Positions 39,398-49,115 of a stretch of DNA of 64,000 bases are shown piece by piece. Position 1 is the stretch's first letter; each line of letters starts with the position of its first letter. The translations under genes were made by a program, and so were the position numbers. The notes beneath the pieces were generated by a model. That model did no database searches, was not told the DNA's origin, and saw only the letters and a program-made list of their open reading frames with translations. The DNA is from Oceanobacillus arenosus (GTDB taxonomy: Bacteria; Bacillota; Bacilli; Bacillales; Amphibacillaceae), in the NCBI RefSeq assembly GCF_003369575.1, contig NZ_PIOC01000010.1:22350-86349 (forward strand), in the 5' to 3' direction.

Positions 39398-40354
39398 TTG
39401 TTCATTTGTGCGGCAAGAGAGAGTGAATCAATATATCTTAGTGAAGGCCAATTTTATAAAGAAGCTTTATTATATGGGGGGATTCCTTTGAATAGTCTTG
39501 CAATTGATTTACTAGTTAAAGCAGCGGAGAAGCAAATAGAATTAGAAAATAAGCCTGCCTGGAAGAATGAGCTAATACCTAAGGCACCTCCTGTCCTCTG
39601 GTTTGGAGACACAGAAATAGATAAGCCAAAAATTATAACTATTGGTGCTAATCCATCACGTGAAGAATTTTTAAATCATCATAAAAAAGATGCTTGAATA
39701 CTAATAGCGAAAAACAAAAATAACAAACTTACATACCTTTCTAAACCACGATTTAGAGCATTAAAGGATAATGAGACAAACAATGATGTTATAAAGAATA
39801 ATATACTTCAAAATGAAATAATAAATAGCTACAACAGGTATTTTTCAAAAGAGGGTAACCCATATATAAATTGGTTTGGTAAATCAGAAGGCTATAAAGT
39901 TGAAGCTTTTATAAATGGTTTAGGCGCTTCATTTTACCCAAACACTAAGTATAAATACACTGGTATTCATTTGGATTTATTCCCATTTCCAACAATATCC
40001 AACTCCAAGGAGGTTTATAGTTTTGTAACCAAAGATTTGTTTAATGGTTGGGCACAAAGTTTTTTACAGAAATTAATAGATGTTGTAGCTTCCGAACCAT
40101 CAATAATTGTGAGCTTTGGTAGGACAAATTTTAAATATTTAAAGCAACTTTTCCCAAATGATGCTGTCATAAATAAAAGTAAGAAGCGGTATCACATTAA
40201 TAAAAATGGAGAACAAAAAATAACTACCTACTGGTTAGGTAATTTTAATAAACATAAATTAATAGGATTATCAGTAAATCTTGGTGATCCACGCAACTTT
40301 TCAACTAGTAACCTAAATGAACTAGGCAAGGATATCGCGAAAGAAATATATTAA
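39398..40354 (+). pseudogene. UDG-superfamily-like gene interrupted by one TGA
   Basis: The frame from TTG at 39398 is open to 40354 apart from a single TGA at 39695-39697 (318 codons in all). IITIGANPSREEFLNHHKK is like the GxNP motif of uracil-DNA glycosylase-type folds, and IIVSFGRTNFKYLKQLFP late in the protein would fit the second motif. No frameshift. Either recent loss or a sequencing error; the fold call is tentative. Confidence 0.55.
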
Positions 40355-40644
40355 GTTTTGTATCGTCAATAAACACCATCACTTTGTAAAAAACAACATA
40401 CAAAATCAACATAAAGTACAGTATAATAGTACAATGAGTTAACTATCAATAAGATAGATTTGATTTAGGATATAGATTACTGTTGTAATGCATTTATACC
40501 TTATAATCTTAATCAATAAAAATTTTTGACATTTAATATCGTTGTACATATATTGGAGTAACCTTTATTTCACAAATATAATTTGTCTTTCTATGGATTA
40601 GGTAGGATAGAACATAAAGCATTTCAAATAAGGAGATAGAAGCA

Positions 40645-42675
40645 ATGGTTAAAAAAGAAGAACAAAATGATATAATTCAATATTTATTACCACAGCTAAC
40701 AACCATTGGTATAAATATAAATCAAGTTAAAGTGGACGTAACAACCGAGAATACAGGTAACAAGAGAGGGGACGTATGGGTTTCAAGATTAGAACAAAAA
40801 GATAAAAAGTTTGAAGAAAACATTATATGTTTAATTGAGGCAAAGCATAAAAAATGTAATATAGGTGATATGGATTGGCGCGATGCCATGAAACAGGGGA
40901 AAGAAAAATCAATTAAGCAAAATTTAAATTATTATATAGTAACAAACTGTTTAAATGAAGTTCGATATTATAATTCACATAATGATGAAGAGATCACACT
41001 AGACGGAAAAATATTAACCAATTTTGTTGGTTTAGATGTATTAATAAAGATACAGTCACAAGTAAATATCGATAATTCAGATGTAGCACATAAGGTTAAT
41101 AAAAATGTAATAGAATTTACAGAAGCTGAGTTTCGAAGAAGCTTAAGAGAGTTGGAACATATCTATCGTTCTGCTGGGATTAAAAAAGGAGACGAAAGAA
41201 TAGATCCAACAGTAAGTTTTGTTGTTTTAAAATATATTTCGGAAAAAGAAGCTGAAAGTAGGACACTAAGCCGGGTAATCCAGTTATGGGATGATTTTAG
41301 TAGGATTGTTGATGGAACAGAAACAAGGGATTTAAGTTCTGAGTTTATAACAACTGTTTCCCAAATTTGGGGCAATGATAGCCCGCATAGAGATAATCAA
41401 TATAAAGATTTTAAAAATCTTGTGAATTTTCCAGCGAAACTAAAACATAATCATTATTCTGAAATTTATAAAGAACTTAATTCTTATCATTTTCACGGTG
41501 GGGCAAAATTTGATTTATTTGGTACAATCTATGAAGAGTATGCTACGCAATCAAAGAAAAAGGAATTTGGGGAATTTTATACCAGAAGGCATATCACTAA
41601 TATGATTGCGAAGCTCCTATTAAGAAACGAAAGGCAATTTAGAAATTTAAAAATTTGTGACCCGGCGTGTGGGACAGGTGGTTTCCTTACAGAGGCATTT
41701 AAAGTTCTTAACATTAATTATACTACAAATAATCAAATGAATAATGACGTGTTAACTCAAATACAGAATAATACTTTTTGGGGTTACGATAACGATCCGA
41801 AATCAGTAGCAAGAACTAAGTTAAATATGTTTCTTGTAGGAGATGGTCACAATCATATATATGAAAATGACTCTCTAGTTGGTTGGAATAATAACGTAAA
41901 ATGGAAGGAAGAAGAGTTTGATTATATTCTAGCTAATCCACCTATGGGTTCATATAAAGGTGATGCAGATGTAAATAATTATACTTTTACAAATGAAAGT
42001 AGATATGAGCTATTATTTTTAGAACAGATAATTAAAGCAACTAAACCAGGTGGAGGTATGGCAATAGTAATTAATGATGGTTCGTTAGAAACTCCATCTA
42101 GAGTGAATTTTAGAAAGAAGATTTTAGAGAATTGTAATATCTCTTCTGTTATTTCCCTAACCAAGTTTGCTTTTGCTCCATATACAAAGGAAAAGACATA
42201 TGTACTTTTTATGCAAAAAAAACAAGTTAGTGACGTTGGAAATATTCAGGACTTTCCTATATGGCACTATATAGTTGATTATGATGGTTACGCAAATAGT
42301 GATAAAAGGTTTAGAACTAAATATCATGATGATTTAGCAGAATTAGAGAGCAAATTTGATGGAGCAATGCAGTTAATAAACCTCTATTCATCAAATAAAG
42401 GTTTATATTCAAATTCCAAAGAACATTATGAAAGAAAAGTGAATGATAGGGAACTTGAAGAAGGTCTGTGGGGATATAAATTTAGATTTGTAGAAATGCA
42501 TGAGGTAAACGAAGGTAATTTCTATAATCTACTAAGTGAAAAACACTTAAGACCATATGTGAGAAAATCAATAAGTATAGACGAATTTGAGAATAAAATA
42601 GGAGAAATTTACGACGAATTAATAACTGCATCACCAAGCAATAATGGTAAAAAAGAGGAAATAAAAAATGATTAA
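40645..42675 (+). CDS. BcgI-like fused restriction-modification subunit
   Basis: 676 residues after AAGGAG. N-terminal nuclease-like domain (about 1-140) with NKRGDVWVSRLEQKD ... IICLIEAKHKK, a PD-(D/E)XK arrangement. Then an HsdM-type N6-adenine methylase: EFYTRRHITNMIAKLL (about 310), motif I CDPACGTGGFL (about 338), motif IV ANPPMG (about 429). Fusion of nuclease and methylase with a separate specificity protein overlapping by 8 bases is the arrangement of BcgA/BcgB, which cut both sides of a bipartite site. NPPM instead of the common NPP[FY] is unusual. Confidence 0.75.
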   Translation: MVKKEEQNDIIQYLLPQLTTIGININQVKVDVTTENTGNKRGDVWVSRLEQKDKKFEENIICLIEAKHKKCNIGDMDWRDAMKQGKEKSIKQNLNYYIVTNCLNEVRYYNSHNDEEITLDGKILTNFVGLDVLIKIQSQVNIDNSDVAHKVNKNVIEFTEAEFRRSLRELEHIYRSAGIKKGDERIDPTVSFVVLKYISEKEAESRTLSRVIQLWDDFSRIVDGTETRDLSSEFITTVSQIWGNDSPHRDNQYKDFKNLVNFPAKLKHNHYSEIYKELNSYHFHGGAKFDLFGTIYEEYATQSKKKEFGEFYTRRHITNMIAKLLLRNERQFRNLKICDPACGTGGFLTEAFKVLNINYTTNNQMNNDVLTQIQNNTFWGYDNDPKSVARTKLNMFLVGDGHNHIYENDSLVGWNNNVKWKEEEFDYILANPPMGSYKGDADVNNYTFTNESRYELLFLEQIIKATKPGGGMAIVINDGSLETPSRVNFRKKILENCNISSVISLTKFAFAPYTKEKTYVLFMQKKQVSDVGNIQDFPIWHYIVDYDGYANSDKRFRTKYHDDLAELESKFDGAMQLINLYSSNKGLYSNSKEHYERKVNDRELEEGLWGYKFRFVEMHEVNEGNFYNLLSEKHLRPYVRKSISIDEFENKIGEIYDELITASPSNNGKKEEIKND

Positions 42676-43762
42676 GGATAGCATTGATAACATTTTCGAC
42701 TTCATTTCTGAAGTAAATATTACGGAAGAATATATTTATAACAATAAGGGAATCTATCCTGTATATACAGGGCAAACTGGTAGTGAGGATGCGACTTTCT
42801 GTATAGATACTTATATTATTGATGGTGAGTATTTAACATTTACTACATATGGGAGTGCAGGTAAACTAAATTTCAGAAGTGGTAAGGGAACAATTGGTAG
42901 AAACTGTATGGGTTTAAAGCCTAAAGAAGAATTTTTTGGTAAAATAAATTTGGAATGGTTCTCATACAAATTTCAAAATAAATTCTATAGATTAAGAATT
43001 GGTGATGTTTCTGGACAGAAAAGTTTAAATAAGCTTTTATTGTCAAATGTTGAGGTAGTTATCCCAGAAATTGATAAGCAATTAGAGGAATTAAAGGTTT
43101 ATAAGAAAGTAAAAAATTTAAGTGATAAAATTTCTGCACTTATTCTGGACCTTAATAAAATAAGTGAAATTAATATTAAGAGTGACCAAACAGGAGAAAA
43201 AGAAAAGCTTAAAAAGATATTTACTTTCACAGGTGGTAATGGTTGTTTAACAGAGGAATTTATTTATTTAAACAGACCAAGAAATGTCGAGGAATCTATA
43301 CCTATTCTCTCAGGTGCTACAATGGAGAATAATAGCATGGGTTCAATTTCTAAATACGCGAAGGATTCGGATGGAAAAAACATAAAAGTATTTAAAGGAC
43401 CGTGTATTATAGTTACTAGAAATGGTTACTATGCAGGGACAATGTCATATATAAAGGAAGATGTTGAATTTACAATTAATGATCATGCGTATGTTATGAA
43501 AATTAAGGATAAATGGGCTAATAAAATTGATTTATTTTGGTTTATGCAAAACTATCAAGAGTTATTTTTTAACTTGGTTACTTCTAAAAGTGATAATGCA
43601 ACATTTAACAAGACTTATGCAGAAGCACAAATGATAAATATACCAGATATAGAATTGCAGAGAGAAATAACCAATAAAGTTAAACCACTAAAAGAAAACA
43701 TATCAACTTTGGTAAAAATAAAAAATAAGCTATTTGATTTAATTGAATATGAAGTTAATTAA
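42668..43762 (+). CDS. Specificity subunit (HsdS/BcgB-like)
   Basis: 364 residues with two target-recognition halves: the first ends with IPEIDKQLEELKVYKKVKNL (about 135-160), the second begins about 175 (KKIFTFTGGNGCLTEEFIYL) and ends IPDIELQREITNKVKPLKEN. The repeated IP-E/D-I...Q...I-helix pattern is that of type I S subunits. Overlaps the fused RM gene, with which it forms one enzyme. Confidence 0.85.
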   Translation: MIKDSIDNIFDFISEVNITEEYIYNNKGIYPVYTGQTGSEDATFCIDTYIIDGEYLTFTTYGSAGKLNFRSGKGTIGRNCMGLKPKEEFFGKINLEWFSYKFQNKFYRLRIGDVSGQKSLNKLLLSNVEVVIPEIDKQLEELKVYKKVKNLSDKISALILDLNKISEINIKSDQTGEKEKLKKIFTFTGGNGCLTEEFIYLNRPRNVEESIPILSGATMENNSMGSISKYAKDSDGKNIKVFKGPCIIVTRNGYYAGTMSYIKEDVEFTINDHAYVMKIKDKWANKIDLFWFMQNYQELFFNLVTSKSDNATFNKTYAEAQMINIPDIELQREITNKVKPLKENISTLVKIKNKLFDLIEYEVN

Positions 43763-43781
43763 ACAAGTTAAACGATTATAC

Positions 43782-43821
43782 AAAAAGGTGGTACCTAATA
43801 AAAAATAGGTACTACCTTTTT
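43782..43821 (+). terminator. Terminator of the RM operon
   Basis: aaaaaggtggtacct / aggtactaccttttt, nearly perfect 15-bp stem, T-rich on both strands. Confidence 0.75.
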
Positions 43822-43944
43822 GGATTACATTTTGACCTTGAAAAAAATATCACATTGTCATTCATCATAATTTTTTATCAAAAAATCAGGTTCAACTACA
43901 TGATATTAAGTTGGTCGGTCACATAAAGAAAAGGATAAAGATAA

Positions 43945-43970
43945 TTGTTCATGTTTTGTTCATGTTTATG
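43945..43970. promoter_or_regulatory. Candidate integrase arm sites, right end
   Basis: Two direct copies of TTGTTCATG separated by TTT-like spacers, matching 1813-1838 at the left end; about 100 bases inside attR. Confidence 0.45.
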
Positions 43971-44066
43971 TTTAATATTGGTCTTTTTCATGTTCAGTGA
44001 AAACGAAAAAACATTGATATAATAGGGTTTCTAGAGGTTGTTTGTTCATATTTATATGGTTAATAG

Positions 44067-44084
44067 ATGGGCGGCATGATGTAA
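44067..44084 (+). repeat. attR: 18-bp direct repeat
   Basis: Exact copy of the last 18 bases of groEL, atgggcggcatgatgtaa, in non-coding context. It marks the right boundary of the element. Confidence 0.9.
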
Positions 44085-44093
44085 GCTAGGTTT

Positions 44094-44119
44094 ATAAACG
44101 TTGTTATATCAACGTTTAT
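44094..44119 (+). terminator. Original groEL downstream hairpin
   Basis: ataaacgttg / caacgtttat perfect 10-bp stem, loop ttatat, 9 bases after the stop copy. Corresponds to the weaker hairpin at 1771-1792. No T tract follows. Confidence 0.5.
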
Positions 44120-44164
44120 GGATTGTGTGCTTACATCAGACCACTGAACAATGACCGATAACCT

Positions 44165-44227
44165 TAAAAAAGGTTATTAGAGAGGTCTTTCATTAAGTTA
44201 CTAAACTTAGTGGAAGCCTCTTTTTCA
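44165..44227 (-). pseudogene. 3' remnant of a related integrase
   Basis: Minus strand reads KEASTKFSNLMKDLSNNLF-stop, against KEASNKFSDLMKDLSKNLI in the intact integrase. The matching gagaggtc word lies 97 bases after the att stop codon here and 97 bases after it at the left end (1856 versus 1759; 44181 versus 44084). The rest of that integrase is gone. Confidence 0.8.
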
Positions 44228-44289
44228 CGTCATTATTCATGTTTCCGGCTATTCAACGATGGAGATCAAGTTAAAAAAGTCCAATAAAT

Positions 44290-44463
44290 ATGCCTTTAAT
44301 AAATCGTTTGGAACGTGGGGATATTACCGATGAAGAATTTACACAAGTAACACAACTAAAGAGACATATGAAAAATCAACTTTCATTCCATACAACAGAT
44401 GTATTGGAATGTATTAATAAGAAGGAGTTGATTGAAATTGCAGAATCTGAAATATATGCTTGA
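44290..44463 (+). CDS. Small unknown protein of the older element
   Basis: 57 codons, MPLINRLERGDITDEEFTQV ... CINKKELIEIAESEIYA, no convincing ribosome site. Hydrophilic and helical; not recognised. It overlaps the start of the next, broken gene. Confidence 0.35.
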   Translation: MPLINRLERGDITDEEFTQVTQLKRHMKNQLSFHTTDVLECINKKELIEIAESEIYA

Positions 44464-44662
44464 TGAAATGGATTTAGAATATATTTTTGGAGTACAGAGG
44501 GAGTTTGAGAAGTACTTTAAAGATAATTCGGCAGAAATTTTAAAAAATTCGAGTTTTTTAGATTGATTATCAAAAGATCCAGAATATGTTTATCATTTTG
44601 ATGAGCTATATTGGGCAGATGTGATTAGAAATGAATATCGAAGTAAAATGATTACGATGTAA
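44438..44662 (+). pseudogene. Small gene with an in-frame TGA
   Basis: TTG at 44438 after AAGGAG gives QNLKYMLDEMDLEYIFGVQR ... NSSFLD, TGA at 44564, then in the same frame LSKDPEYVYHFDELYWADVI... to TAA at 44660. About 74 residues in all; family unknown. Confidence 0.5.
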
Positions 44663-44664
44663 AG

Positions 44665-44697
44665 AGTCTGATTAACAGCGATTTGGTTAATTAGACT
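44665..44697 (+). terminator. Terminator
   Basis: agtctgattaac / gttaattagact stem followed by TTTTTTTG. Confidence 0.7.
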
Positions 44698-45130
44698 TTT
44701 TTTGATTATTTAGAATGGGGGCAGGCTTCTCTTTCCTTTTGAGACAAGGAATCAGGTCCCATATCTCTACAAGAAAGTCTTACTAAATTATCTAACATTG
44801 TAGCGGTAATGTCCCTAGCTCTGGAAGCTTTTCGTTAATTCATTGAACTTTTTTGGAAGGCTTCTCTTTCATTTCCTGTGTACGTGAAAATTTATGCTTT
44901 ACTAATGGAGAACTAACTAAATCTGTCATAATAGAGCGCCTTCAAGGAATAGTCGAATATATCACTCCTAAAATAAAATAAAGTTCGCATTTGGTTAAAT
45001 AGATGTATGAATTTTACTTTTAATCTACTGGTCATTCGTGTTTTTTGTTATCTGAATGATAATATTATTTTAGTTTGTGTTGAATAGCAAGAATGGAGTG
45101 CTATAATAAAAATGTAAAAACTGAATAAAT
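44698..45130. other. Decayed spacer with a possible integrase-tail trace
   Basis: No gene. At 44838-44880 the minus strand loosely resembles the KEASNKFSDLM integrase tail with one frameshift; weak. The end is AT-rich and should carry the promoter of the riboswitch transcript. Confidence 0.35.
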
Positions 45131-45203
45131 TTACTCATATAATAGCGAGGATATGGCTTGCAAGTTTCTACCAGTTTACCGTAAATGAACTGACTATGAG
45201 AGG
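45131..45203 (+). promoter_or_regulatory. Purine riboswitch, guanine type
   Basis: The aptamer core is complete: ctcatataat, gatatgg, aagtttctaccag, ccgtaaa and gactatgag. P1 is ctcat/atgag (45134-45138 with 45196-45200). The discriminating base is C (GACTATG), which pairs guanine or hypoxanthine; adenine types have T. A hairpin tagaaatag/ctatttcta (45211-45240) followed by TTCTTTTC can act as terminator. Confidence 0.92.
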
Positions 45204-45408
45204 CAATAATTAGAAATAGAATTCTATTAATCTATTTCTATTCTTTTCGACATTGGCTCGAAGGACTTTGCTCCACTCGTAGATTACCTGAGGGAGTATT
45301 AGTTCTTCGGCCTATTTTATTTTATCATGGGTAAATTATGTGAAAGCAGATTTTCCGTATCAGTTTGAATGAGTAAGGGGTAAGTTAAACTAACCGATTG
45401 GCGGAATT

Positions 45409-45621
45409 GTGACAGATGAAGATCCCAAAACATTAGTTGCAGCTGAAAGTGAATTGCACGAGGCAGTCCAAGTTTTGGGTGGAACCGTTCCTAACCCAAT
45501 GTTCTATATGTGCTTTCTTCCTATTACTGCTGTTCCAGATTTGCCAATCACGGATGTAGGAAATGTGGATTATGTGACTTTGAAGATCTTTGATCCGATT
45601 ACAGAATTAATTTCTGAATAA
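45409..45621 (+). pseudogene. Adenine deaminase C-terminal remnant
   Basis: LHEAVQVLGGTVPNPMFYMC and LPITAVPDLPITDVGNVDYV align with the C-terminal end of adenine deaminases, including that of the intact gene just downstream. About 70 codons remain. The riboswitch 200 bases upstream probably governed the lost full-length gene. Confidence 0.75.
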
Positions 45622-45647
45622 TTGATTTGATACATGGGGGAATAGAA

Positions 45648-47390
45648 ATGAATAAGAGTGAACTAAAACAACTAATTAACGTAGCGGCAGGACGCAAACG
45701 TGCAGATTTGGTTTTACAAAATGGAAAAATTGTGGACGTCTATCAAGGAAGTGTTTTTACTGGTGATGTTGCGATTGTTGACGGAAAAATTGCGGGAATT
45801 GGAGAACCCTATGAAGGTGAAGAAGTCATTGATTTAAAAGGAAAGTACATCGCACCTGGATTTATTGATCCGCATATCCATGTGGAATCTTCCTATGTGA
45901 CTCCAGAAGAGTTTGGACGTTTACTTGTACCCCATGGGACGACAACGGTAATGGCAGACCCTCATGAAATCGTTAATGTGGCAGGGCTGAGAGGGTTGGA
46001 TTATATGATTGAGGCTGCAGAACACACCGCTTTAGATATCAAATATATGTTGCCTTCCTGTGTCCCGGCTACTAATATGGAAAACTCTGGTGCGGTATTG
46101 ACTGCATCAGATATGGTTGCCCCTTTGGAAGAAGGAAAAGCTGAAGGTCTGGCTGAATTTATGGATTTTCCTGGAGTAATCGGGGCCGAAGACAGTGTAA
46201 TGGAGAAAATCTTAGTTGCAAGAAGGTTAAATAAACGAATCGATGGGCATAGTCCAATGGTGAGTGGCAAGGAATTAAATGCATATATTGCTGGTGGTGT
46301 AGAAAACGACCATGAAAGTTCTACTGTTGATGAATTGCAAGCTCGCATTTCTCGAGGAATGTATGTATTCTTACGAGAAGGATCTGTTACCCAAAATTTG
46401 CGTACGTTGCTAAAAGGTGTCACTTCTCAAAATGCCCGTCGCTGTGTTTTATGTGGGGATGATGTTCAGGCAAAAACGATTTTAGAAAAAGGGCATTTAG
46501 ACAATTCCATTCGTATATGTGTAGAGGAAAATGTGAATCCAATCCAAGCAATCCAGATGGCAACGATAAATACGGCAGAATGCTGCCAGTTAGATGATCG
46601 TGGAGCAGTAGCACCCGGATTAAAAGCGGATTTGGTTATTTTCAGTGATCTTGATAACTTAATAGTGGAGCAAACATATATTGATGGAAAACTTGTGGCG
46701 GATCAAGGAAATTACGTGGCGCCATTTACTAAAGCAGATATTACACCTGTACAGTCTAGTGTGCATATTGGTGAATTTTCTAAAGAAAAGCTTCGTTTGA
46801 TATTAGAATCAGATAAAGCAAGAGCGATTGAGGTAATTCAAACGGAAGCATTGACCAATGAAGCTATTGTTGAAGTGGAACGGGATAACGCGGGAGAGTT
46901 TATATACAATCCGGATAAACCCGTTGCGAAGATTGCCGTAGTTGAAAGACATAAAAATACTGGGAATGTGTTCGTTGGGCTGTTGAAAGACTATGGAATC
47001 AGGAAAGGTGCTATTGGTATTTCCATTGCGCATGATTCACATAACTTAATTGTGACTGGAACCAATGATGAGGATATGGCGGTGGCAGTGAAGAGCTTAA
47101 AAAAACAAGACGGTGGTGTCGTACTGGTCGCTGACGGTGAAGTGATCTGTAGTATGAAACTTCCAGTAGGTGGTCTGATGAGTGATCTTTCAGGAGAAGA
47201 AGTCGTCATAGAGCAAAGTAAAGTAAACAAATTGGCACATGAAGTACTAGGAATTGCAGAGAATGTTGATCCAATCATGACTTTAGGCTTTATGTCTTTA
47301 GCGGTAATTCCAACATTAAAGATCACAGACTTAGGACTTGTTGATGTGACAAAATTTGAATTTGTATCCGTTTCTGTTGAAGAAATCTAG
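45648..47390 (+). CDS. ade: Adenine deaminase
   Basis: Start at the ATG after GGGGGAA gives 580 residues. Amidohydrolase metal motif FIDPHIHVESSY (about 70-80), MADPHEIVNV, DGHSPMVSG, LCGDDVQAK, and the C-terminal domain IGISIAHDSHNLIVTGTND ... GGLMSDLSGEEV. It converts adenine to hypoxanthine and ammonia in purine salvage. Sits behind the purine riboswitch and the deaminase remnant; whether it is read from that leader is unclear. Closed by a strong terminator. Confidence 0.95.
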   Translation: MNKSELKQLINVAAGRKRADLVLQNGKIVDVYQGSVFTGDVAIVDGKIAGIGEPYEGEEVIDLKGKYIAPGFIDPHIHVESSYVTPEEFGRLLVPHGTTTVMADPHEIVNVAGLRGLDYMIEAAEHTALDIKYMLPSCVPATNMENSGAVLTASDMVAPLEEGKAEGLAEFMDFPGVIGAEDSVMEKILVARRLNKRIDGHSPMVSGKELNAYIAGGVENDHESSTVDELQARISRGMYVFLREGSVTQNLRTLLKGVTSQNARRCVLCGDDVQAKTILEKGHLDNSIRICVEENVNPIQAIQMATINTAECCQLDDRGAVAPGLKADLVIFSDLDNLIVEQTYIDGKLVADQGNYVAPFTKADITPVQSSVHIGEFSKEKLRLILESDKARAIEVIQTEALTNEAIVEVERDNAGEFIYNPDKPVAKIAVVERHKNTGNVFVGLLKDYGIRKGAIGISIAHDSHNLIVTGTNDEDMAVAVKSLKKQDGGVVLVADGEVICSMKLPVGGLMSDLSGEEVVIEQSKVNKLAHEVLGIAENVDPIMTLGFMSLAVIPTLKITDLGLVDVTKFEFVSVSVEEI

Positions 47391-47434
47391 TTTAAGTGGG
47401 ACGGATAAAAAGATATGATATATAGACACCCAAG

Positions 47435-47480
47435 AGGACAGTCCAGTTCACAGCTTTAAACCGGTGAAATGGACTGTCCT
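47435..47480. terminator. Bidirectional terminator
   Basis: aggacagtcca ... tggactgtcct long stem between ade and the convergent ABC permease, 4 bases from its stop. Confidence 0.8.
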
Positions 47481-47483
47481 TCA

Positions 47484-49115
47484 TTATATTAACTTCCACT
47501 TAAAAATCATCTTCCACAATATTCCCGTAAGGACGATAAGAACTACCAAATACCCATATATTGCCAAGGGTATGAAGGAGATGATCAAATGTAAAATCGC
47601 AAATATCCCAACAATAAGCATTAATACGATAATTTTTCCAGTAGCACCCCCGCCTTGTTGGGCAGTTTCAATCGGTTCGGTAAACGGATATCTTCCGTTA
47701 TTAAACAGCTTATAGGATATTAGCACCTGTAATAAAGCAGTGACCAAAACAACTGCCAAATCAGGTACGATACGGAAGGAAAATATCCAGATGTATAGTA
47801 CAGATAGTACAAAAATAATCGGTAAGTACAGCCTTACGAAGAATGCCTTTAAAGTTGCACTGTAGACAATGCCATGTTTTTGAATAGGTGTTGTCTTAAA
47901 AATCCATGCACCTTTGTACTTCGCAGAAAACTGAAGCATATAAACAACCGTTCCAATGATAATGTTGGAGAAGTATATGGTTATAAAGGATCTGCCTTGC
48001 CCCACTTCTTCAAGTGTCTGATAGCTCAAATTATTAAAAAGGAAGATAAATGGGAAAACAAGTGCCATTCCCAATGAAGGATATACTTTTAATTTAAACT
48101 CTCTCTCTCGACTAATCATAATTGAAGAAAAGCGGTAGAATATTCTTTCCTCTTTGCTAAAACAAATTAATTTTTCTATCAGGTCATTTAGGGTCCATTT
48201 TTTCTTCTTTTTCGTACTTGATTCTTCCATTAGCTTTTGTAAATTCCGTTCGAACGATGGCATAAATAAATAATATAGGAAAATCGAGATGATAGGTCCC
48301 AACACTGCCAGTAGGGAGAGAGTAATAATCTCACTGGAATAATTTTGGTTTAACACCAGTTCAAATGGTGCACCAAACCATACTGGTGGAATCAATATAT
48401 GCCACCAGCTAAAGTGATAAACAAATTCTAGATCTACAAAATCAAATAATCTTATGATGATTTGATAGCCGACTACAACCGCTACAGCAAGTAATATCTG
48501 CACATAATTAATCATATCCTTCAGCTTTTCCCCATCGAAAAATCGTAATACAACCATATAGATTAGTGCAGTAAAAGCTAGAACTAACAGGTCTATGAAA
48601 ATGATTTCAATAAGGAATAGGAGAAAGTAAATAAATCCCTTTGTAAAAAGAAATACAATTGCTGGTATGGAAATAAATGCTGCCGTAAGCAGCGTTAAGT
48701 AAATCGCGACATGGAAAAACTTGGCTGCATTTATGGTTCGATTGTTTATTGGTTTTGTATTCAATATTACTTTATCCCGAACATCCAGAAGTACGGAAGA
48801 AAAATCTGAAATCATGGAAGTCATAAGGATGAACATGGCGATCCCAGCGATAATACTTACCTGGAACAAATAATTATCTCCAAGAAATACAAATGGGATG
48901 AGTACAAGACCGTATAAAGCATAAATCCATAATGACTTAAGAAATTGATTTCCTTCCTTTTTTTTAGCGTTTTGACTAAGTATGGTTGGAATACGCCGCC
49001 CATCCATTGTAAGTTTTATTTCAAGGATCTTCCGCATCACGTTATAATCAATATTTAATTTGCGGAAAACCGATTGAAAAGTATCAAGGACTTTTAATAT
49101 TTGGATTTCACTCAT
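47484..49115 (-). CDS. ABC exporter permease
   Basis: 543 residues with about twelve hydrophobic helices and a cytoplasmic middle part (ESSTKKKKKWTLNDLIEKLI). Overlaps the upstream ATPase gene by 8 bases. Large two-gene exporters of this kind (YthQ/EcsB-like) are common in Bacillus; substrate unknown. A role in exporting the bacteriocin 8 kb away is possible but unsupported. Confidence 0.8.
   Translation of the reverse strand: MSEIQILKVLDTFQSVFRKLNIDYNVMRKILEIKLTMDGRRIPTILSQNAKKKEGNQFLKSLWIYALYGLVLIPFVFLGDNYLFQVSIIAGIAMFILMTSMISDFSSVLLDVRDKVILNTKPINNRTINAAKFFHVAIYLTLLTAAFISIPAIVFLFTKGFIYFLLFLIEIIFIDLLVLAFTALIYMVVLRFFDGEKLKDMINYVQILLAVAVVVGYQIIIRLFDFVDLEFVYHFSWWHILIPPVWFGAPFELVLNQNYSSEIITLSLLAVLGPIISIFLYYLFMPSFERNLQKLMEESSTKKKKKWTLNDLIEKLICFSKEERIFYRFSSIMISREREFKLKVYPSLGMALVFPFIFLFNNLSYQTLEEVGQGRSFITIYFSNIIIGTVVYMLQFSAKYKGAWIFKTTPIQKHGIVYSATLKAFFVRLYLPIIFVLSVLYIWIFSFRIVPDLAVVLVTALLQVLISYKLFNNGRYPFTEPIETAQQGGGATGKIIVLMLIVGIFAILHLIISFIPLAIYGYLVVLIVLTGILWKMIFKWKLI

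Noticed and set aside
40645..43762. Ordinary type I restriction system missing HsdR
   Set aside because: The methylase carries its own N-terminal nuclease core, so a BcgI-like reading explains the genes better.
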